This document shows positions 1 through 7,692 of a DNA stretch of 9,227 bases, one piece after another. Source of the stretch: Scybalenecus merdavium (lineage in GTDB: Bacteria > Bacillota > Clostridia > Oscillospirales > Acutalibacteraceae); contig DVNM01000003.1 of assembly GCA_018714405.1 (NCBI GenBank), positions 1-9,227 on the forward strand. Direction: 5' to 3'. The position numbers and the translations under genes were made by a program. Position 1 is the stretch's first letter. Each line of letters opens with the position of its first letter. Under the pieces are notes generated by a model. It searched no databases. It was given only the letters and a program-made list of their open reading frames with translations, and was not told the DNA's origin.

Positions 1-40
1 ATGGCTTTTTGGGGAGAGGAGAAATGCACGCTTGAAGTGA

Positions 41-76
41 GCAATCGCCGCAAAAAATTATTCAAAAGGCGGTTGC
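41..76 (+). other. Possible RNA hairpin in the 5' non-coding region
   Basis: GCAATCGCC (41-49) can pair with GGCGGTTGC (68-76) with one G-T wobble, leaving an 18-base A/T-rich loop. It lies in a stretch with no convincing gene. It could be part of a structured leader or small RNA running into the hairpins at 150-234, or chance. I recognise no known riboswitch or RNA family here. Confidence 0.3.
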
Positions 77-149
77 GAACGTATCGGCGTGCATTTAGAC
101 GACGGCACCACCTCGCAAAATACAAAATCCAACTCGTCTTTTTGGCAGT

Positions 150-209
150 CTCTCAGCGTGTCGGGCTGTATATTTTATTGCCGTTATACTTTTTTCGACA
201 CGCTGAGAG
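150..209 (+). other. Long hairpin overlapping the terminator stem (possible anti-terminator)
   Basis: Positions 150-163 (CTCTCAGCGTGTCG) are perfectly complementary to 196-209, giving a 14-bp stem around a 32-base loop. Inside the loop, GTATA and TATAC can form a further 5-bp stem. The last four bases of the right arm (206-209) are also the first four of the terminator stem at 206-228, so the two stems cannot both be complete. The pairing is seen directly. A switching role is inference, and no ligand-binding motif was recognised. Confidence 0.55.
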
Positions 210-234
210 CATCCTTTATGGATGCTCTTTTTTT
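206..234 (+). terminator. Rho-independent terminator
   Basis: AGAGCATCC (206-214) pairs perfectly with GGATGCTCT (220-228) around a 5-base loop and runs into a seven-T tract (228-234). This is a textbook intrinsic terminator for plus-strand transcription. It closes whatever transcript enters from the left of the window and insulates the promoter at 309-337. Confidence 0.85.
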
Positions 235-308
235 GCAGGACAAACCGCCCGCACCAGACACGAGCCACTTTTACAATTTTTAATAATTCTTAAGATTTTT
301 GTTTTCGG

Positions 309-337
309 TTGACAAGTGCAGTGTGCACATGCAAAAT
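309..337 (+). promoter_or_regulatory. Sigma-A-like promoter for the sigma-factor cluster, with a dyad in the spacer
   Basis: A perfect -35 box TTGACA (309-314) is followed after 17 bases by CAAAAT (332-337), which matches four of six -10 positions. An A/T-rich stretch at about 266-306 could act as an UP element. The spacer carries an inverted repeat, GTGCA-gtg-TGCAC (316-328), placed where a repressor could block polymerase. The predicted start site near 344 leaves an untranslated leader of about 55 bases before the TTG start at 400. Confidence 0.6.
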
Positions 338-399
338 CAAATTAGACAACCGTCGCTCAACAAAAAATTTTGCAGGCTATGTAAAACAAGGAGAAACGC

Positions 400-957
400 T
401 TGAATAAACTTACACCAAATGCGGACAAAATCCAAAAGGTTACAAAGGACTGCGAAAAATACCGGCAGCGGCTGACCGACTACTGCCGGCTGTACTTTGC
501 ATGCGAGCCAGAAGAGGCCGAGGACTGCGTGCAGGACGCCTATACGGCTTTGGTGGAAGCCCTGCAAAACGGAGCAGAGATACAAAACCCTTACGCCTGG
601 CTATATAAAGTAACGATGAACCGCAAGAACAAGATCCTGCGCGACAAAATTCGACGAAAGGAAGCGGACTTTGCCGACAATGCAGAAAAAGACCGCGCCA
701 TGGAACAGGCATCGATCCATAACCCCGATATGCTCGACCTTGCCGTGACCGACGAAACGATCGAGGCGCGGGCGGTCCAAATTCTGTCGGCCTTAAACGA
801 AAAGGAGCGCACACTTTATACCGCTTACTATGTGGAGAAGAAGAATTTAAAAGAGATTGCCGAAGCGTTCGGCATTTCGCACGCCGCCGCCAGAAAGCGC
901 CACAGCGAGATGAAGAAAAAGATCATGCGCATGGTCAAAGAATTTGAAAAAGAGTAA
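400..957 (+). CDS. Sigma-70 family (ECF-type) RNA polymerase sigma factor
   Basis: This 185-residue protein has the two-domain plan of ECF sigma factors, which direct RNA polymerase to alternative promoters. Region 2 spans about residues 20-85, with AEDCVQDAYTAL (40-51) in the core-binding helix and PYAWLYKVTMN (64-74) in the -10 recognition part. Region 4 spans about 130-175, with a helix-turn-helix around KEIAEAFGIS (151-160). The linker is charged and no region 3 is evident. The start is TTG, supported by AAGGAG at 388-393 with 6-base spacing; no better in-frame start is nearby. The next gene encodes a single-pass membrane protein of anti-sigma type, the usual partner of such factors, which suggests control by membrane sequestration and an envelope signal. 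The regulon cannot be read from sequence. The family call is firm; the signal is unknown. Confidence 0.9.
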   Translation: MNKLTPNADKIQKVTKDCEKYRQRLTDYCRLYFACEPEEAEDCVQDAYTALVEALQNGAEIQNPYAWLYKVTMNRKNKILRDKIRRKEADFADNAEKDRAMEQASIHNPDMLDLAVTDETIEARAVQILSALNEKERTLYTAYYVEKKNLKEIAEAFGISHAAARKRHSEMKKKIMRMVKEFEKE

Positions 958-959
958 AA

Positions 960-997
960 AATTTCCTCACACTTTTGCCTTTTTACACACGATTTAT
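960..997 (+). promoter_or_regulatory. Shared intergenic motif, copy 1 (before the anti-sigma-like gene)
   Basis: TTTCCTCACACTTTT is followed after ten bases by ACAC and then GATTTAT. The same elements at the same spacing occur at 1804-1841 before the next gene. The layout resembles a -35/-10 pair for an alternative sigma factor, possibly the one encoded just upstream. However, a start site 6-7 bases after 997 would fall inside the ribosome site of the gene at 1010, so a simple promoter reading fits poorly here. An operator or RNA element is also possible. Confidence 0.4.
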
Positions 998-1009
998 TTA
1001 GGAGGCAGC

Positions 1010-1792
1010 ATGTTGAAAAAGACCAATCAAGAAAGTTTACAGCGCACGATCGATTCGGGACTGGAAAATTTAAGCACGGACGAGATAAGAGCCATGATCG
1101 ACCGCGAAACAGCCAAGGCGCCGGATGAGATAGACATGGATTACATTGACCTTTGCTTTGCCCTGCTCACCGCGAAAGAAAACGGCCAAGGCAGCAAAAA
1201 AATACGCCTGAAAAAGCCGGTCAAAATCCTGCTGGCTGCAGCCATCGCCGCCGCACTGCTGGTTTCCGTCATCACCGTTTCGGGTGCACTGCACCTGAAC
1301 ATTCCCGAAAGCGTTGCGAAATTGGAAAACGGCAATGCCGAGGTCGACACCGCGCTTGAAAATGCCGACACCACAGCCGACAGCTACCAGCTGACAGACA
1401 CATCACTTGCGGGACAGCTGGCAGAAATGGGAATCAGCCCGGTCACCTTCCCGGAAGTGATTACAAAGAATGACTGCGCCATTATAAGTGTGGAAAACAT
1501 CACCAATACAGCAAACATTTCCACAGACGCATTGGTGCAGTTTACTTATCAGGATATACCGGGAACCCTGCTGATCGAACAATTCCGGTCAGACAGCAGC
1601 TTCCGCGGTGAGCAGCATATTATTGTAAACATTCTTTCAGGCAAAACGGTCAAAGCAAACGGTATGGATATTTTGGTATTTGAACGGGAAGACGACTGTA
1701 TTTTGGAATATAAAGACCGCAACACGCTTTATACAGTATATTTAGATGGAGATTTAAATGCAGCTGTAAAATTTGCAAAGTCCATTCGGTAA
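1010..1792 (+). CDS. Anti-sigma-factor-like single-pass membrane protein
   Basis: I place the start at ATG 1010, after AGGAGG (1000-1005), giving 260 residues; an in-frame ATG at 944 lies inside the sigma gene and lacks such a site. About 70 N-terminal residues are charged and cytoplasmic-like, with an acidic helix around EIDMDYIDLCFALL (40-53), where an anti-sigma domain would sit. A basic stretch, SKKIRLKKPVK, precedes one hydrophobic helix (about 73-94). The remaining 165 or so residues are predicted extracytoplasmic and end in a beta-rich part, as in DUF4367-type sensor domains of Clostridial anti-sigma proteins. There is no zinc-finger HxxxCxxC motif. Position directly after the sigma gene, with a 52-base gap, supports the anti-sigma role. 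The role is inferred from layout and topology rather than a diagnostic motif. Confidence 0.7.
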   Translation: MLKKTNQESLQRTIDSGLENLSTDEIRAMIDRETAKAPDEIDMDYIDLCFALLTAKENGQGSKKIRLKKPVKILLAAAIAAALLVSVITVSGALHLNIPESVAKLENGNAEVDTALENADTTADSYQLTDTSLAGQLAEMGISPVTFPEVITKNDCAIISVENITNTANISTDALVQFTYQDIPGTLLIEQFRSDSSFRGEQHIIVNILSGKTVKANGMDILVFEREDDCILEYKDRNTLYTVYLDGDLNAAVKFAKSIR

Positions 1793-1803
1793 AAACTTCT
1801 AAA

Positions 1804-1841
1804 ATTTTCCTCACACTTTTATAAATTGGGACACTATATAT
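1804..1841 (+). promoter_or_regulatory. Shared intergenic motif, copy 2 (before the four-helix membrane gene)
   Basis: ATTTTCCTCACACTTTT is followed after ten bases by ACAC and then TATATAT, matching the copy at 960-997 in sequence and spacing. Here the geometry suits a promoter: a start site near 1848 would leave an untranslated leader of about 50 bases before the ATG at 1900. The most economical reading is a promoter used by the locus's own sigma factor, which is inference from only two sites. Confidence 0.45.
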
Positions 1842-1899
1842 ATGAAAGTACTATTCACGGAAGATGTTTTCAAAAATACATTTAAGGGAAGGACGCCTT

Positions 1900-2328
1900 A
1901 TGTCATCGTATGTACATAATCCTATGAAAAATTTGTATAGTTCCAAATATCAAATAATTTCGCTGGTTTTCTTTGCCGTGTTTTTCATCAGCCTGTTTTT
2001 TCCGTGGCAGTACGCACCAGGCGTCAAGATACGGCCAGGCACACTGATTCTAAGTTCGCTGTTTCCGATCGGTATTCTGGCTGTGGCAGTATTCATCATT
2101 ATAAATATTATAACGATTGCAAAAGCAAACAAGCTTTACCTGCATATAATCAACCTGACGCCGCTGGTCGTTTTGTTTGCCTTGTCCATACGAATGCATC
2201 TGCACCTGGACGAAGCAGTCGGCATTGCGTTTTATGTAAGCATCATTTCCCTTGTGCTTTCATTTGTTTTCTGCCTGGTCAACATAATCTTAAAAATGAA
2301 AGGTGAGGTTACCAAAAATCGAGAATAA
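1900..2328 (+). CDS. Four-helix integral membrane protein of unknown function
   Basis: I chose ATG 1900 because AAGGGAAGG lies 8 bases upstream; an in-frame ATG at 1864 has no comparable site. The product is 142 residues with four predicted membrane helices at about 18-36, 49-73, 80-98 and 107-131. The first helix ends in the aromatic-proline motif FFPW, followed by a short polar loop with VKIRPG. The C-terminus is short, basic and likely cytoplasmic. I recognise no family and see no catalytic motif. It follows the sigma/anti-sigma pair by about 100 bases, and the next reading frame overlaps its end, so the three are probably co-regulated. It may help sense or transmit an envelope signal, or be a target of the sigma factor; neither can be shown here. 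Confidence 0.75.
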   Translation: MSSYVHNPMKNLYSSKYQIISLVFFAVFFISLFFPWQYAPGVKIRPGTLILSSLFPIGILAVAVFIIINIITIAKANKLYLHIINLTPLVVLFALSIRMHLHLDEAVGIAFYVSIISLVLSFVFCLVNIILKMKGEVTKNRE

Positions 2329-2758
2329 CTTCTTAGTAACACAACATAAGCGAGGCGGTTTTATACGCAAAAAACGCCAAATAGCCCTTGCGGCCATTGC
2401 CGTTATGGCCGTGCTCTTGATTTGCGCCGGACTGTACACGAGCCTGGTCAAATTCGGCAGTATCAACGTGGCGCGTATCCTATACGCTACAGCCAGTGTA
2501 AGCGCCGGCGAAAAAGATTTTGTGGTCGTAAAAGACAACGGCCGTGCAGGTAAAGCAGAAGGCAAAAGCGGTTTTGCCGTGCCAAACAAGGTCATTATTG
2601 CTGCAAACAACTGCTCCGTTTACGACTACGCTAAGGACGAGGGTTACAAAGTAACCGACCAAATGGGCAGCAGCTTTTGCCTGGAAAAAGACGGAAAGGC
2701 CGAAAAGCTATATCTTTCCGGCGGCACGGAATATTTTTCTGTTTGGCAAATCGATTAA
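2303..2758 (+). CDS. Membrane-anchored small protein of unknown function; start uncertain
   Basis: The open frame from GTG 2303 gives 151 residues and overlaps the upstream gene by 26 bases. A basic stretch RKKR precedes one hydrophobic helix (about residues 26-46), then an extracytoplasmic-looking domain of roughly 105 residues with two cysteines (in NNCSVYDY and SSFCLEKD). No family was recognised. The start is problematic. The GTG has almost no ribosome site of its own, because the good AAAGGTGAGG sequence begins before it and covers it. A second good site, GCGAGGCGG (2350-2358), stands the right distance upstream of ATA 2363, which is in frame and would begin the protein right before RKKR. 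The gene may therefore use a non-standard codon, have lost an ATG, or use the weak GTG. Its place in the cluster suggests a role at the envelope with the preceding gene. Confidence 0.6.
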   Translation: MRLPKIENNFLVTQHKRGGFIRKKRQIALAAIAVMAVLLICAGLYTSLVKFGSINVARILYATASVSAGEKDFVVVKDNGRAGKAEGKSGFAVPNKVIIAANNCSVYDYAKDEGYKVTDQMGSSFCLEKDGKAEKLYLSGGTEYFSVWQID

Positions 2759-2767
2759 AACAATAAA

Positions 2768-2798
2768 AAGGTCTTACGTTTTACAGGCGTAAGACCTT
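2768..2798 (-). terminator. Perfect 11-bp hairpin with its T-tract on the minus strand
   Basis: AAGGTCTTACG (2768-2778) pairs perfectly with CGTAAGACCTT (2788-2798) around a 9-base loop. On the plus strand it is preceded by A's and followed by AAGGCGC, so it has no U-tract in the direction of the flanking genes. Read on the minus strand it is followed by TTTTTATTG, as in an intrinsic terminator. It may stop antisense or read-through transcripts from the lepA side, or act on the plus strand only as an mRNA hairpin. Confidence 0.5.
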
Positions 2799-2827
2799 AA
2801 GGCGCTTTATGCGGTGGGGATATATCC

Positions 2828-3295
2828 ATGAAATTTGTAGACGAAAACCTCTATTTAAACTACACCGAGCTGTATACGAATAAAAACACTGCGGCAATGG
2901 AAAAACTGGACGCACAGGAAAAAGCCTACAGCGAGTATTTTAACACGGTGATCTGCCCGGCGTTTTCAAAAGCTTTTGTCACACAGTACCAGCGCTGCAG
3001 CGGCTTTCACGACTGGCAGATCCTTGCCCTGACCCAGGAGCAAACACCCAGAGGCGGTGTGCAGGTGCGTGCAAAGTTATTTGCCGATCATCTTGGCAAA
3101 GAAAAGTGCCTTGTTTACAAAAAGGCAAAGAAGTTTACCGCTTCGTTTGACTTCGACCATTTTAAAGACATGCTCTACGACAACCTGAGCACAGATGAGT
3201 TTTTGAAAATAGACGACAAAACCTTTTCGCACGAAGTTTGGTTTGCCGGTGGTTCGCACTACTACGTGGAATTTGAAAAAATTGTCATCGTTTAA
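2828..3295 (+). CDS. Hypothetical soluble protein
   Basis: This is a 155-residue acidic/aromatic protein with no signal peptide or membrane helix. ATG 2828 is preceded by GTGGGGA at a usable distance. Visible features are a helical N-terminal third rich in Tyr and Lys, a short FHDWQI motif near residue 60, and a beta-rich C-terminal half ending in YYVEFEKIVIV. The general plan (helical part, HDW/HDC-like motif, then beta strands) recalls DUF4085-like Clostridial proteins, but I cannot assign it to that family. A hairpin lies between it and the upstream gene, so it may be a separate unit rather than the last cistron of the sigma cluster. After its stop the frame stays open to 3385, which is probably chance. 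Immunity-type or housekeeping roles are equally open. Confidence 0.7.
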   Translation: MKFVDENLYLNYTELYTNKNTAAMEKLDAQEKAYSEYFNTVICPAFSKAFVTQYQRCSGFHDWQILALTQEQTPRGGVQVRAKLFADHLGKEKCLVYKKAKKFTASFDFDHFKDMLYDNLSTDEFLKIDDKTFSHEVWFAGGSHYYVEFEKIVIV

Positions 3296-3389
3296 ATACT
3301 AGACTTGCCCGCACTCTTCACCATTTTGCAGCCCAAAACCACCATAGGAAACGGCTTTTACCTGACAATGGACGAACGCCGTTAGACAA

Positions 3390-3423
3390 AAAGGCACAGG
3401 CAGTAAACACTGTCTGTGCCTTT
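3390..3423. terminator. Bidirectional intrinsic terminator between convergent genes
   Basis: A 14-bp stem (3390-3403 with 3410-3423, one G-T wobble on the plus strand) surrounds a 6-base loop. T-rich tracts follow it in both directions: CTTTTGTT on the plus strand and CTTTTTGTC on the minus strand. It sits just past the lepA stop and about 95 bases after the gene ending at 3295, so it can serve both convergent transcripts. Confidence 0.85.
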
Positions 3424-3425
3424 TG

Positions 3426-5243
<1,818 letters not shown>

Positions 5244-5283
5244 AAAATCACCTCATAGAAATAGATGCTTAAAATCAAGAGAT

Positions 5284-5312
5284 ATTCTACCACAAAACAT
5301 GCGGCCTGACAA
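5284..5312 (-). promoter_or_regulatory. Extended -10 sigma-A promoter of lepA
   Basis: On the minus strand, TTGTCA (5312-5307) is followed after exactly 17 bases by TAGAAT (5289-5284), directly preceded by TGG, an extended -10. Each box matches five of six consensus bases. The expected start site near 5277 leaves an untranslated leader of about 33 bases before the TTG start. Confidence 0.8.
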
Positions 5313-5328
5313 CTGTTTTTGACGCAGA

Positions 5329-5362
5329 CAGGCACCCGGCAATACCGAGTGCCTGCTTTTTT
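5329..5362. terminator. Hairpin after the glycosyltransferase gene; T-tract on the plus strand
   Basis: CAGGCACCCGG (5329-5339) pairs with CCGAGTGCCTG (5345-5355) around a 5-base loop; the one mismatch becomes a G-T wobble on the minus strand. The T-run (5357-5362) lies after the hairpin on the plus strand, although the neighbouring gene is transcribed on the minus strand, where the following bases are TCTGCGTC. It is therefore a weak terminator for the glycosyltransferase transcript and a better one for plus-strand transcripts, which have no obvious gene here. Confidence 0.5.
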
Positions 5363-5364
5363 CT

Positions 5365-6444
5365 TTAAATGCCGGCTTCACGCCGGATCAGCTTTAAATT
5401 TTGCTGCAAACGTTCGCTGCCGGGCTCGGCGGCGCAGGCGGCCTCCGCATAATAAAGAGCTTCGGCCGCCCGGCCGGTATAATAAAGACCAAGCGCACAA
5501 AGATCCCACGGCAGACTGCCCCAGGCGTCTGCCTCGCAGATATAAGTGGCCGGCCGGTTTGTGATCTGCAGCGCGCCTTTTGCAAAAAACAAAACGCCGT
5601 CCCAATTTTCTTTTTCATACAGCCAGCGCGCATAATCCAAATATGGCTCGCGCAGATGCGGCGCCTCTGCCACGGCGCGTAAAAACCAACTGTGCGCCTC
5701 TGCCTCGCGGCCAAGCTGCGCGCTGGCGCGCGCAATATAGCGCATGGAAGCCGCACGTTCATCGCGCCAGGTAGCGCTTGGCAGCTGCAAATGACGTTTC
5801 AGCGTTTCCATGCACGCCTCCCAGCGGCCGTAATAAAAATATTCGCGCCCCAAATAATGCATGTTGCGGTCATCCGCCGGATCTTCTTGCACGGAATACT
5901 CGAGCAGGGGAAGATAAGAGGCCCGCGATTTTGCCGGATCCGGATAATGATTCAGCTGCATGCCAGGAACGGTAACGGACACCTCGGGCAGGCCGTCTGT
6001 TTTGACCAGCACCTCGTGCACCGGGTGCTTCCAGGCAAAGCCTGTGCGCGCATGGACTTTACAGATATAAAACACCGTACCCTCGCTGCCGTCGTCATGA
6101 AAGCTCCAAACATACCGGTACTGCGCGCAGTTTGTGCCCGGTTTCCAGGCCGCCTCCAGCGCGGTGCGCCAGCCGGGAAGAAACACCTCATCCAGGTCGG
6201 CGCACACACAGATGTCGGCATCCGCCGGCACAAGCGCAAGCGAGCGGTTGCGCGCCGTGTCAAAGCGCCATGGCGTAACGGATTCGCTGACGACATTGGC
6301 ACCATACGCACGCAGTTGTTCAGCGCTATCATCCTCTGACCCTGTATCAAGCACATAAACACCGTCTGCCTCAGACATCGACTGCATCCAGCGGTGGACA
6401 AACCTGCCCTCATTTTTACAGATGGCATAGACATAAATTTTCAT
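5365..6444 (-). CDS. Family 2 glycosyltransferase with TPR-like C-terminal region
   Basis: This 359-residue protein has an N-terminal GT-A/GT2 domain: MKIYVYAICKNEGRFVHRWM with the AICKNE opening typical of this subgroup, the nucleotide-binding VLDTGSEDDS (31-40), the DxD-type metal site CADLDE (81-86), and WKHPVHE (138-144). From about residue 195 it becomes helical, with Tyr/Ala/Leu-rich repeats of TPR type (YLGREYFYYGRWEACMETL and others), which could hold a protein substrate. ATG 6444 follows AGGTGA (6452-6457) by 7 bases. It starts 60 bases after the collagen-like gene and is likely co-transcribed with it. In Clostridioides difficile the glycosyltransferase SgtA is co-transcribed with bclA3 and glycosylates BclA3, so the collagen Thr residues are the natural candidate acceptor here. 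Donor sugar and linkage cannot be read. The enzyme class is firm; the substrate is inferred. Confidence 0.88.
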   Translation of the reverse strand: MKIYVYAICKNEGRFVHRWMQSMSEADGVYVLDTGSEDDSAEQLRAYGANVVSESVTPWRFDTARNRSLALVPADADICVCADLDEVFLPGWRTALEAAWKPGTNCAQYRYVWSFHDDGSEGTVFYICKVHARTGFAWKHPVHEVLVKTDGLPEVSVTVPGMQLNHYPDPAKSRASYLPLLEYSVQEDPADDRNMHYLGREYFYYGRWEACMETLKRHLQLPSATWRDERAASMRYIARASAQLGREAEAHSWFLRAVAEAPHLREPYLDYARWLYEKENWDGVLFFAKGALQITNRPATYICEADAWGSLPWDLCALGLYYTGRAAEALYYAEAACAAEPGSERLQQNLKLIRREAGI

Positions 6445-6504
6445 AAAGCATTCACCTGCCCTGCAGCGGGCAGCAGCGGCATAACACCGCAGCCGCCCAT
6501 AACG

Positions 6505-7668
6505 TCAACTCGGAATATCACCCAACCGATACACCGTAACGGTCAAGTTGCTGTAGGTGAACGTGCTGCCGCTGCCGAACACGGTCAGCGTAGCCGGCGC
6601 AGACGACACCTCGACCGGCGCGTTAAAACCAAGCGCCATGTCTTCCGTTGTGGTGTGGAAAGTGCTTTGGGTAGAACCGCCCGCAACCACCGAACCGTTC
6701 AGCTGAAGCGTCAGCACAACATTGGACGGAAAGTCCGTGCCGGAGGTCGGTGCGATCACGCAGCTGCAAAAAACGGCATATACACCCGGGGAGGTGATGG
6801 TAATGTTGCTGCTGTTGTTCGCATGCGAGATCGAACTGCCCAAACTTAAAGCGTTGCGGTCCAGAATCAGCGATGTGTTTTCCGCAGCCGTCTGCGGCGG
6901 ATTGGAAAATGCGCACAACAAATCGGGAGCAGTACCCGCATTGCCGTCTGCACCTCTGGGGATCGTAAAATCCAAGACGGCATTCTGCTGCGTGCCGGAA
7001 TTCACGACTGCAGCCTGCGTACCGGGTTCGCCGGTCGTTACACTGCCGACCTGCACCGTGGCCGCATCTCCGTCTTCACCAGATGGACCCGTGGGACCTG
7101 TGGGACCGGTTGCACCTGTCGGGCCTGTCGCGCCTGTCGGGCCGGTCGGGCCTGTAGGACCGGTCGCGCCTGTCGGGCCGGTCGCGCCTGTAGGACCGGT
7201 TGCACCTGTCGGGCCGGTCGCGCCTGTTGCGCCTGTCGGACCCGTAGGACCGGTCGCACCTGTCGGGCCGGTCGGACCCGTAGGACCGGTTGCGCCTGTC
7301 GGGCCAGTCGGGCCTGTAGGACCGGTTGCACCTGTCGGGCCGGTCGGGCCTGTAGGACCGGTTGCACCTGTCGGGCCGGTCGGGCCAGTCGGACCAATCG
7401 CACCAAAAGCACCGGCCGGACCGGTTGGGCCAGTTGGACCGGTAGGACCAGTTGGGCCTGTTGGACCACCGGACGGACCTGTTGGACCAGTTGGGCCGGT
7501 AGGTCCGGTTGGGCCGCGCAGGCCGCAGCACGCACCTACCGGCGGACAGCAAGGCCTTTTACCGCCGTGCCTGCACGCACACTCGCCGTCACCGTCTGCA
7601 AAACGGACAACATTCATCTCTATATTGGCAAGATCTTCGCGCGAATCAGCTGTATTTGCCTGTAACAC
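6505..7668 (-). CDS. BclA-like collagen-repeat spore-surface-type glycoprotein
   Basis: The 387-residue protein has three parts. Residues 1-51 form a non-collagen head with a cysteine cluster (C30, C32, C40, C41, C47, C48), with no signal peptide or sortase motif, so it may anchor or crosslink to the spore surface. Residues 52-202 are about 50 Gly-X-Y triplets, almost all GPT or GAT, broken once by an extra Gly at 67 and marked by GPA-GAF-GAI at 83-91. Residues 203-387 begin with a linker (VGSVTTGEPGTQAAVV, then TIPRGADG) and end in a beta-rich domain resembling the trimeric C1q/TNF-like C-terminal domain of BclA. In Bacillus BclA such Thr residues carry O-linked rhamnose-based glycans. GTG 7668 follows AGGAGAG (7674-7680). 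The downstream glycosyltransferase supports glycosylation. A non-spore surface collagen is the alternative. Confidence 0.9.
   Translation of the reverse strand: MLQANTADSREDLANIEMNVVRFADGDGECACRHGGKRPCCPPVGACCGLRGPTGPTGPTGPTGPSGGPTGPTGPTGPTGPTGPAGAFGAIGPTGPTGPTGATGPTGPTGPTGATGPTGPTGPTGATGPTGPTGPTGATGPTGPTGATGATGPTGATGPTGATGPTGATGPTGPTGPTGATGPTGATGPTGPTGPSGEDGDAATVQVGSVTTGEPGTQAAVVNSGTQQNAVLDFTIPRGADGNAGTAPDLLCAFSNPPQTAAENTSLILDRNALSLGSSISHANNSSNITITSPGVYAVFCSCVIAPTSGTDFPSNVVLTLQLNGSVVAGGSTQSTFHTTTEDMALGFNAPVEVSSAPATLTVFGSGSTFTYSNLTVTVYRLGDIPS
7081..7515 (-). repeat. Collagen-coding tandem repeat, including four 36-bp units
   Basis: The Gly-X-Y region is a DNA repeat with a 9-base period. Within it, 7252-7395 encodes four copies of the 12-residue block GPTGPTGPTGAT, and the copies around 7325-7395 are almost identical in DNA. 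Codons elsewhere vary at third positions (ggc, gga, ggt and others). Such arrays change length by slippage or recombination, so triplet number probably differs between strains. The period and the codon drift rule out a CRISPR array. Confidence 0.85.
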
Positions 7669-7692
7669 TTGATCTCTCCTTTCCTGATTTCA

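Noticed and set aside
22..35. Tiny frame Met-His-Ala after a good GGGGAGAGGAG site
   Set aside because: It could be a leader peptide, but three codons cannot be told from chance and nothing downstream depends on it visibly.
1..312. 103-residue plus-strand open frame at the left edge
   Set aside because: It runs straight through two hairpins and a T-tract terminator, has an unusual Arg-rich composition and shows no recognisable domain. A second frame there (89-283) has the same problem.
3296..3385. In-frame continuation of the 2828-3295 gene after its TAA
   Set aside because: The 29 further codons are open up to TAG 3383, but a stretch this short is expected by chance, and the terminator just beyond serves either end. 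Read-through or a truncation was not supported.
5692..6339. 215-residue frame opposite the glycosyltransferase
   Set aside because: It is antisense to a gene with clear GT2 motifs, has no ribosome site and resembles no family.
7081..7515. CRISPR-like periodic repeat
   Set aside because: The period is 9 and 36 bases with no unique spacers, and it encodes collagen triplets.
6722..7672. 316-residue plus-strand frame with GPVGPVAPV repeats
   Set aside because: It is the antisense reading of the Gly-X-Y repeat. The 9-base period opens several frames on both strands, but only the minus-strand frame makes a coherent BclA-like protein with head and tail domains.
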